Position numbers and translations under genes: made by a program. A stretch of 6,760 nt of DNA from an uncultured Clostridia bacterium. Lineage in GTDB: Bacteria; Bacillota; Clostridia; Saccharofermentanales; Saccharofermentanaceae. Each line of letters opens with the position of its first letter. Position 1 is the stretch's first letter. Shown here one piece after another: positions 1 through 5,091 of the stretch. The notes beneath the pieces were generated by a model. It was not told where the DNA came from and searched no databases. It was given only the letters and a program-made list of their open reading frames with translations. The stretch covers positions 1 to 6,760 of the forward strand of contig CALEFT010000051.1 of NCBI GenBank assembly GCA_937876985.1, written 5' to 3'.

Positions 1-9
1 AGCTTTATG

Positions 10-48
10 ACTACGATAAAAACTTGATTTTGAGATTTTTATCGTAGT
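10..48. repeat. Perfect 13-bp inverted repeat
   Basis: ACTACGATAAAAA (10-22) is matched exactly by TTTTTATCGTAGT (36-48), with a 13-nt spacer. Neither side carries a clear T-tract beyond the outer G/C-containing end, so it is not a textbook intrinsic terminator in either direction. It could be an operator, a structured 3' end of a gene left of the window, or a weak bidirectional terminator. Confidence 0.7.
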
Positions 49-82
49 TCGTCAATTGTAAGAACCTCATGAAAATTCAGGC

Positions 83-113
83 AAAAAAAAGAGGTCGTCT
101 TGTTAAACGGCCT
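83..113 (-). terminator. Possible second minus-strand terminator
   Basis: The arms AGGTCGT (92-98) and ACGGCCT (107-113) flank an 8-nt loop. Read on the minus strand the hairpin is followed, after one C, by eight T residues (83-90), the layout of an intrinsic terminator. Against this, the one imperfect pair is G-T on the plus strand but C-A on the minus strand, which weakens the minus-strand stem. It could act as a backup for glgP readthrough or end an unseen small transcript. Confidence 0.35.
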
Positions 114-114
114 G

Positions 115-144
115 TCTATAAATATTTGGGCAAATATTTATGGA
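115..144. repeat. Long AT-rich palindrome
   Basis: The arms 115-128 and 131-144 pair over 14 positions around a GG centre. The core is ATAAATATTTG facing CAAATATTTAT. Thirteen pairs are Watson-Crick and one (117/142) is a G-U wobble if read as plus-strand RNA. No T-tract follows. It may be a protein-binding dyad or part of a folded RNA together with the adjacent hairpin at 92-113. Confidence 0.6.
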
Positions 145-146
145 AA

Positions 147-200
147 GTGACGCAAATGGCACGAAATGTCTCATTTCATATACACTTTATCCCTCGTCAC
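147..200. repeat. Nested small inverted repeats
   Basis: GTGACG (147-152) is complementary to CGTCAC (195-200) and encloses a GAAATG/CATTTC hairpin (163-168 with 172-177, 3-nt loop). Each arm is only 6 bp, so chance is a real possibility. Their nesting, and their position directly after two longer inverted repeats, is why they are listed. Confidence 0.3.
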
Positions 201-326
201 AATAGAATAATACTTTTCTTAAGCTTGTTTTTCAAGGTTGTGGTTGTTGTCATAAACACTGAAATATTATCAAATATTGCTTTCCCATTTTGCAAAAATG
301 CTAAATTCAATATTGTATTTCATAGC

Positions 327-378
327 AAATATAAAGGGCTACCTAACGCAAGTTTTCTAACCTGCAATTAGATAGCCC
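327..378 (-). terminator. glgP intrinsic terminator
   Basis: On the minus strand, GGGCTATCTAA (378-368) pairs with TTAGGTAGCCC (346-336). An inner helix GCAGGTT/AACTTGC with a 4-nt AGAA loop continues the stem after a small internal loop. The two imperfect pairs (342/372 and 351/362) are G-U wobbles only in minus-strand RNA and C-A mismatches in plus-strand RNA, so the structure belongs to the glgP transcript. The stem is followed by TTTATATTT (335-327). It begins 45 bp after the glgP stop codon. Confidence 0.85.
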
Positions 379-423
379 ATTTATGTTTACTTCACACGTC
401 GACCAGTCGCGAGCGAAATAGTC

Positions 424-2814
424 TTATTTAATCTTGCAAGGCTCGACCTTCCAAATATCAGATGCATACTCAGAAATTGTACGGTCTGAAGAGAAACGAC
501 CAGAGTTGCAGATGTTAATCCAGCACATCTTTGCCCACTTCATCTCGTTCTTGTAGTCTGTGTAGATGCGATCACGTGTCTTACGGTAATCGTCAAAGTC
601 ACCAAGTACATAATATGTGTCACCTGGATTCCAGTTATCACCGTAGATGAGACCATTGTAGAGATCACGGAACATTCCTGTTCCCTCATCGTTGAATGTA
701 CCATCGATGAGACGATCGAGAGCCTTCTTAAGGCCAGGGATGTTCTCATACTGCCACTTTGGATTGTAGTATGCCTTTGTTGCAGCCATATCGTTCGCTC
801 TACAACCGAAGATGTAGATGTTATCCATACCAACTGCATCAGCGATTTCTACGTTAGCGCCGTCCATCGTACCGAGTGTAACTGCACCATTCATCATGAA
901 CTTCATGTTACCAGTACCGGATGCCTCGAGACCAGCTGTAGAAATCTGCTCAGAAATATCTGCTGCTGGGAATAGCTTCTCACCATTAGATACGTTGTAG
1001 TTCTCTACGAATACAACCTTCAAGCGACCCTTCATGTCTGGATCAGAATCGATGAGCTTTGCAATCTCGTTGATAAACTTAATGATTGCCTTTGCTCTGA
1101 AGTATCCAGGAGCAGCCTTAGCACCAAAGATGATGGTAACTGGTGGAAGGTCAAGTGTTGGGTCTTCCTTGATTCTATCGTAAAGGTTAAGAGCATAAAT
1201 TGCATTGAGAAGCTGACGCTTATACTCGTGGAGTCTCTTAATCTGGATGTCGAAGATGGAATCTGGATTGAGTTCGATTCCAGAATTCTTCTTAAGGAAC
1301 TCTGCATAGTTAACCTTATTCTTGTGCTTGATTGCAATGAGCTTCTTCATTACATCCTTGTCATCCTTATACTTCTCAAGAGACTTAAGGTCTTCGAGAT
1401 GTGTTACCCACTTGTCGTTTCCGAGGAGTTCTGTAATGAGGCTAGATAGCTCTGGGTTACAAGAGCGTAGCCATCTTCTTGGTGTTACACCGTTTGTCTT
1501 GTTAGAGAACTTCTCTGGATAAATCTCGTACCACTCCTTCAAAGTTTCCTTCTTAAGGATGTCTGTATGAAGTGCAGCAACACCATTTACTGAGCAAGAA
1601 CCGTAGATTGCCATCCATGCCATCTGAACCTTACCGTCAGCAAGAATGCTCATGCGGTCGATAAGCTCGGAATAGATGCCTGCCTCGTACATCTGTGCTC
1701 TGAACTGATTGTTAATTCCTTCTACTATCTCGAAAATTCTTGGGAACAAGAAACGGAAAATAGAGATGTCCCACTTCTCGAGAGCCTCTGCCATAATTGT
1801 GTGATTTGTGTAAGCGAATGTAGCCTGAACGATCTTCCATGCCTTTGTCCACTCTACACCATTCTCGTCAACGAGAATTCTCATGAGCTCTGGGATACCG
1901 ATAACAGGGTGTGTATCGTTGAGCTGAATTGCATTGTACTTAGCAAAATCGCTAAGGTCATCACCGTGAACTGCCTTGTAACGACGAACGATATCCTGAA
2001 GTGATGCAGATACGAAGAAGTACTGCTGTCTTACACGGAGAACCTTACCATCGTAAGATGTGTCGTTTGGATAGAGAACTCTCCAGATGTCGTTTACACG
2101 GTTTCTCTCGATTACAGCATCGTCAAAACGCTGTGAGTTGAACAAATTGAAGTCGAAGTCCTGAGCTGGCTCAGCCTTCCACAAGCGGAGAAGGTTTACG
2201 TTCTTTGTGCCGTAACCTGTGATAGGAAGGTCGCATGGAACTGCCCATACGTCGATGTCGTTGTAGTGAATCTTTACTCTCTCGCTGTAGCGGTTAACGA
2301 TGAAAGGATATCCCTTCTCCATCCAGCTATCTGGGTATTCCTTCTGGAAACCGTTCTCGAGAGTCTGACGGAATAGACCATATCTGTACATGATTCCGTA
2401 TCCTGTAACAGGAAGATTCAATGTTGCACATGAATCGAGGAAGCATGCTGCAAGACGTCCAAGTCCACCGTTACCGAGAGCTGGGTCTGTCTCTTCCTCA
2501 AGAATATCAGTTAGATTGTATCCATATCCTTCGATTGCTTCCTTTGCCTGATCGTAAATACCAAGATTTACGAGGTTGTTAAGCATGGAACGTCCCTCGA
2601 GGAACTCTGCTGACAAGTAGTGTGCTTGTCTAACATTGTCATATGCGTTACGTGTCTCGTTCCAATTGTCGGAAATGAGTTCGATAATGCTTTTCGAAAG
2701 GGCTGTCCAATAATCTCTAGCGTTTGCGTTCTCTGGTGTAAGGCCTGTGCCTGCACGAACGTGCGCTGCAATTCTGTCAGAAATCATCTTTGTTGTAATT
2801 TTCTTCGTTGCCAT
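424..2814 (-). CDS. glgP: Glycogen/alpha-glucan phosphorylase (GT35)
   Basis: This 796-aa cytoplasmic enzyme phosphorolyses alpha-1,4-glucan to glucose-1-phosphate using pyridoxal phosphate. Family landmarks occur in order: GNGGLGRLAACF (114-125), NDTHP (299-303, with the conserved Asp300), NHTIMAEALEKW (337-348, conserved His338), SNKTNGVTPRRWL (437-449), RLHEYKRQ (527-534), KAAPGY (566-571) and EASGTGNMKFMMNGA (630-644), where Lys638 is the expected PLP lysine. Length matches bacterial GlgP/MalP (about 800 aa) and nothing is truncated. An in-frame TTG at 2877 would add 21 residues, but it overlaps the predicted -10 box and has no ribosome binding site, so ATG 2814 is chosen. The gene is monocistronic, with its own promoter and terminator. 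Preference for glycogen over maltodextrin cannot be read from sequence alone. No N-terminal phosphorylation motif like that of the animal enzymes was seen. Confidence 0.97.
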   Translation of the reverse strand: MATKKITTKMISDRIAAHVRAGTGLTPENANARDYWTALSKSIIELISDNWNETRNAYDNVRQAHYLSAEFLEGRSMLNNLVNLGIYDQAKEAIEGYGYNLTDILEEETDPALGNGGLGRLAACFLDSCATLNLPVTGYGIMYRYGLFRQTLENGFQKEYPDSWMEKGYPFIVNRYSERVKIHYNDIDVWAVPCDLPITGYGTKNVNLLRLWKAEPAQDFDFNLFNSQRFDDAVIERNRVNDIWRVLYPNDTSYDGKVLRVRQQYFFVSASLQDIVRRYKAVHGDDLSDFAKYNAIQLNDTHPVIGIPELMRILVDENGVEWTKAWKIVQATFAYTNHTIMAEALEKWDISIFRFLFPRIFEIVEGINNQFRAQMYEAGIYSELIDRMSILADGKVQMAWMAIYGSCSVNGVAALHTDILKKETLKEWYEIYPEKFSNKTNGVTPRRWLRSCNPELSSLITELLGNDKWVTHLEDLKSLEKYKDDKDVMKKLIAIKHKNKVNYAEFLKKNSGIELNPDSIFDIQIKRLHEYKRQLLNAIYALNLYDRIKEDPTLDLPPVTIIFGAKAAPGYFRAKAIIKFINEIAKLIDSDPDMKGRLKVVFVENYNVSNGEKLFPAADISEQISTAGLEASGTGNMKFMMNGAVTLGTMDGANVEIADAVGMDNIYIFGCRANDMAATKAYYNPKWQYENIPGLKKALDRLIDGTFNDEGTGMFRDLYNGLIYGDNWNPGDTYYVLGDFDDYRKTRDRIYTDYKNEMKWAKMCWINICNSGRFSSDRTISEYASDIWKVEPCKIK

Positions 2815-2819
2815 TTTTA

Positions 2820-2846
2820 TCCTAATACGCCGAAGCGTCCCTCCTT
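2820..2846 (-). promoter_or_regulatory. glgP leader: distant SD, UUCG hairpin, weak SD
   Basis: Read on the minus strand, a strong Shine-Dalgarno AAGGAGGG (2846-2839) lies 24 nt before the ATG, too far for normal use. It directly abuts a hairpin ACGC-UUCG-GCGU (2838-2827), a C(UUCG)G tetraloop of the very stable class. Then comes a weak AGGA (2823-2820), 5 nt from the ATG. Folding the 12-nt hairpin would leave about 12 nt between the strong site and the start codon. Either the weak site is used alone or the hairpin bridges the strong site to the ATG. Confidence 0.65.
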
Positions 2847-2867
2847 CAAATAAAATAAGCCATACAA

Positions 2868-2896
2868 ATTCTATCAATACGTGAGGGGGAGGTCAA
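2868..2896 (-). promoter_or_regulatory. glgP sigma-A promoter
   Basis: On the minus strand, TTGACC (2896-2891) and TAGAAT (2873-2868) are separated by exactly 17 bp. Each box matches 5 of 6 consensus bases. Transcription would start near 2861, giving a leader of about 47 nt that contains the hairpin and both Shine-Dalgarno sites. No catabolite-repression (cre) site was found nearby. Confidence 0.75.
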
Positions 2897-2951
2897 TTTT
2901 CAAAATAGAACTATCATTCAAATTTATTGTGAACAAAAGTTACCATTTATC

Positions 2952-2962
2952 GGCATTATGCC
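2952..2962. promoter_or_regulatory. Palindrome, possible operator
   Basis: GGCAT-T-ATGCC is a perfect 11-bp dyad. It sits 7 bp upstream of the candidate plus-strand -35 box and about 55 bp upstream of the glgP -35 box, so a bound regulator could affect either gene. No regulator family could be assigned, and a 5-bp half-site may arise by chance. Confidence 0.3.
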
Positions 2963-2969
2963 CAAAACA

Positions 2970-2998
2970 TTGAAAGTCGAGCGACATTGCGGTAAACT
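2970..2998 (+). promoter_or_regulatory. Candidate promoter of the three-gene operon
   Basis: TTGAAA (2970-2975, 5 of 6) and TAAACT (2993-2998, 4 of 6) are 17 bp apart. The spacer begins with a small dyad, GTCG-AG-CGAC (2976-2985), that could bind a regulator. Transcription would start near 3005, about 60 nt before the prepilin peptidase ATG. It is weaker than the glgP promoter, and the AT-rich segment at 3007-3030 could hold an alternative. Confidence 0.4.
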
Positions 2999-3034
2999 AC
3001 CCATACTTATTAAATATTACATATTTGTACTTTG

Positions 3035-3056
3035 CACGCGCACAACACGCGCACAA
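3035..3056. repeat. Tandem duplication of an 11-mer at the RBS
   Basis: CACGCGCACAA occurs twice head to tail (3035-3045 and 3046-3056) with no mismatch. It ends exactly where the GAGGAGG ribosome binding site (3057-3063) of the prepilin peptidase gene begins. The GC-rich unit stands out from the AT-rich DNA just upstream. Confidence 0.9.
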
Positions 3057-3067
3057 GAGGAGGAAAT

Positions 3068-3952
3068 ATGCCAATTTCGGTTTGTATCGCGATTTTTTGT
3101 ATTCTAGCTGCAGCAATTGGGCTTTGCACGGCGCCGCTTTTTGCTAGGCTTCCGGAGGCATGGCTACAAGACTACGGCTTTGACCCTAAGGCACCAAACG
3201 TCCGTCTCGCGAAAAGAATGAAATTGCTCCCACACGGCGTGATTTGCGCGATTTGCTGTGGAATTTGTTTCCTCGTAATGCTTCTTGTAAACGAGGCGAT
3301 GCTTATCGATTTTCAATTTGTTTACATTATTTCGTATATTTTTGCGTTCCCTGTGATGTTCATGGTGCTCATGGCAGACAAGCTTAACAAGATTATTCCT
3401 GATGAGTTCTCCATTTGGCTTTTCGCGCTGGGCGTGCTCGCGCTTGTTGGCGACTTTGTGCATGGATCTATGTGGTTTACTGAGGCTGCTCCTTGGTTTG
3501 CTCCGCTCGTGAACAGATTTGGTGGCGCACTGATTGGCGGCGGTCTTTTGTGGCTTATAGGCTTTATTTGCTCGACATTTGCTGGCGTAGAGGGCATGGG
3601 ACAAGGCGACATGAAGCTTCTTGCGGCGCTTGGAATGCTAAGCGGAATCTATGGTCTCGTGCCGCTTTTTTATATTTCTGTTTTCTCTGCGGTCTTCTTC
3701 GCAATTCCGCTCATAATCAAGAAATACTACATTAAGTACAAGGAGTCACAGGAGATAAAGAATAGCCCAGACCCTCGTGCGAAGAAAAGAGAACTACAAA
3801 TCAAGCGCAAGCAGCAATCCTATGTAGAAAACGAGAGTTACTTGGCTTTTGGACCGTTCCTATCACTTGGATGCGCTTGCTTTCTGGTTCTTGAGCCGCT
3901 TTTCTACGACTTGATGATTGGCTATCTTGCTATGCTCGGCCTTGTGTGGTAA
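3068..3952 (+). CDS. Prepilin peptidase, A24 aspartic family
   Basis: This 294-aa polytopic membrane protease should cleave the leader of type IV pilin-like precursors at the cytoplasmic membrane face. The two family aspartates are present: Asp104 in ADKLNKIIPD (D-x5-I-P pattern) and Asp181 in GMGQGDMK (the GxGD motif). The C-terminal YLAFGPFLSLG (258-268) matches the PFGPfL segment of PilD-like enzymes. Hydrophobic segments lie near 4-25, 57-80, 83-102, 113-130, 152-172, 184-215 and 259-290. The paired-cysteine loop of the N-methylating domain in proteobacterial PilD is absent, so methylation is not predicted. An unusual basic, charged insertion occupies about 218-255. ATG 3068 is chosen over an in-frame TTG at 3032 because GAGGAGG lies just before it and the TTG extension would merely translate the tandem repeat. 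No pilin or assembly gene is in the window. Confidence 0.9.
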   Translation: MPISVCIAIFCILAAAIGLCTAPLFARLPEAWLQDYGFDPKAPNVRLAKRMKLLPHGVICAICCGICFLVMLLVNEAMLIDFQFVYIISYIFAFPVMFMVLMADKLNKIIPDEFSIWLFALGVLALVGDFVHGSMWFTEAAPWFAPLVNRFGGALIGGGLLWLIGFICSTFAGVEGMGQGDMKLLAALGMLSGIYGLVPLFYISVFSAVFFAIPLIIKKYYIKYKESQEIKNSPDPRAKKRELQIKRKQQSYVENESYLAFGPFLSLGCACFLVLEPLFYDLMIGYLAMLGLVW

Positions 3953-3984
3953 GCATAGCGACCTAATATTGCCTCACCAAAACC

Positions 3985-3998
3985 GCCACGGAAGTGGC
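3985..3998 (+). other. Small GNRA-loop hairpin between genes
   Basis: GCCAC-GGAA-GTGGC forms a 5-bp GC-rich stem with a GNRA-type tetraloop in the 77-nt spacer between the first two operon genes. No T-tract follows, so it should not terminate transcription. It could mark an mRNA processing or stability site, or be chance. Confidence 0.45.
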
Positions 3999-4029
3999 TA
4001 ATTACTACAACTAACTGGATGGATACAAA

Positions 4030-5088
4030 ATGGAAATAAACAAAGTATTAAGACTAATTAGACGACAGCTCGGATTCCCAAACAAAGCAAACTGGGGATA
4101 CGCATACATGCTCGCTTCTATTGGTCTTCTAGCGACATATTGGGTAAGCTACATCATCGAGAACGCGAAGACTTCGTATTCAGCAACTTCGCTTATCGGC
4201 TACTCCATAATCGGAAGCATCCTCGCGCTACTTGCTTTCATCATTCCATCCGTGATTCTCATTATGCGCCATAACGGAAACGCTAATAACAGCGAATTTC
4301 CTATCTCGCTTGGTAGATTCAGCGGCATCGGCCCACTCTTTCTGTCGTTCTTGTCGGGCGTCGGCGTAAGATTTGTGTATTCCGCACTACACAACCTCAC
4401 CTCATGGACATGGCTTCGCATGGGCAACAACATGATTTTCCCTATGTTTCAGTGCGTCAACGACATGAAATCCGCGCCGGAAACAATTCTTTACGTCATC
4501 TCGACTACCATCATTCCAGGTATCGGCGTATGCCTATTCTTCCTAGGGCTCATCTACAGCCTCATAGGCAAAAGCGAGCGTAAGCTAGCCTACATCCTAA
4601 TCCCTATACTCGCGGCATTGTGCAGCATGAACTTTATAGACATGCTCCCAATATTTTTTGCAATGTGCTGGCTCGTTTTCCTTCGCGAAAAGACTAACAA
4701 CATCTTATGTCCGCTTCTATGTCTAGTCGCTTGTACGATTACAAGTATCCTATCGCGTGGACTCGTTCCTTCTGTAGACATTACTATGGTACTCACCTAT
4801 TCCGACATACCGGAAAGTTATTTATATTCATCTGTAGCTGCTTGTCTCGTCGGCATTATCATGCTCGCCTTTTTCTATAAAGGTTTTGTGGAGTTCAACA
4901 AGTCGTTTTTTGCAGTAAAGCCAATCATCAGCGATGAAGCTCCTACTACAAATGACACAAATGGCAGCGACAACAAATCCAGCAAGAAGAATAAGGCGCC
5001 AAGCTTTTCGAGCGGCGTGAACCTAGCACTCATTGTGGCTGTAATTATTCTGATTGTGCTTTGGAACATCACTTTGAAGGGAGCATAA
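4030..5088 (+). CDS. Polytopic membrane protein, degenerate CPBP-like
   Basis: This 352-aa integral membrane protein has no firmly recognised function. Hydrophobic segments lie near 24-43, 54-80, 99-118, 152-178, 186-216, 224-243, 264-284 and 327-346. The stretch 158-241 follows the rhythm of CPBP (CAAX-protease and bacteriocin-processing) intramembrane proteases by eye, with a basic turn before KLAYILIPILAAL, then MLPIFFAMCWLVFLREKTNNIL. Where the family has EExxxR, FxxxH and HxxxN/D, this protein reads IPGIGVC (162-168), AALCSM (195-200) and LVACTITS (232-239), so none of the glutamates, histidines or Asn/Asp is kept. If the kinship holds it is a pseudoenzyme. A polar N/D/S/K-rich linker (about 302-326) precedes a final membrane helix. 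The ATG has only a weak GGATGGA before it. It lies 77 nt after the peptidase gene and 3 nt before the next gene, so co-expression is likely. It could also be an unrelated membrane family. Confidence 0.6.
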   Translation: MEINKVLRLIRRQLGFPNKANWGYAYMLASIGLLATYWVSYIIENAKTSYSATSLIGYSIIGSILALLAFIIPSVILIMRHNGNANNSEFPISLGRFSGIGPLFLSFLSGVGVRFVYSALHNLTSWTWLRMGNNMIFPMFQCVNDMKSAPETILYVISTTIIPGIGVCLFFLGLIYSLIGKSERKLAYILIPILAALCSMNFIDMLPIFFAMCWLVFLREKTNNILCPLLCLVACTITSILSRGLVPSVDITMVLTYSDIPESYLYSSVAACLVGIIMLAFFYKGFVEFNKSFFAVKPIISDEAPTTNDTNGSDNKSSKKNKAPSFSSGVNLALIVAVIILIVLWNITLKGA

Positions 5089-5091
5089 ATT

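Larger units (their letters stand above)
1..423. other. Non-coding gap rich in inverted repeats
   Basis: No convincing gene lies here. The only open frame of any length (69-371, plus) has no good ribosome binding site, a low-complexity translation, and its 3' end lies inside the glgP terminator. The stretch is AT-rich and contains a perfect 13-bp inverted repeat (10-48), a hairpin beside an A8/T8 tract (83-113), a long AT-rich palindrome (115-144), nested smaller inverted repeats (147-200) and the glgP terminator (327-378). AT-rich DNA makes short palindromes common, so only the longer ones carry weight. Confidence 0.7.

Noticed and set aside
69..371. Plus-strand 100-codon open frame in the left gap
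   Set aside because: No adequate ribosome binding site, no recognisable family, a run of valines and basic low-complexity sequence, and its end lies inside the glgP terminator hairpin and spans several other inverted repeats.
2815..2877. Extended glgP start at an in-frame TTG
   Set aside because: The TTG overlaps the predicted -10 region upstream of the expected transcription start and has no ribosome binding site. The added residues would translate the leader hairpin and Shine-Dalgarno, and are not a normal GlgP N-terminus.
3032..3067. Extended prepilin peptidase start at TTG
   Set aside because: The extension encodes only the tandem repeat and the ribosome binding site. ATG 3068 has GAGGAGG immediately upstream.
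3164..3604. Minus-strand 146-codon open frame
   Set aside because: It lies entirely inside the prepilin peptidase gene, which has clear family motifs. Its product is compositionally odd and matches nothing I recognise.
3943..3970. Possible internal promoter TTGTGT-16-TAATAT before the second operon gene
   Set aside because: Only 3 of 6 and 4 of 6 consensus matches with 16-bp spacing, and part of it lies in coding sequence; too weak to list as a feature.
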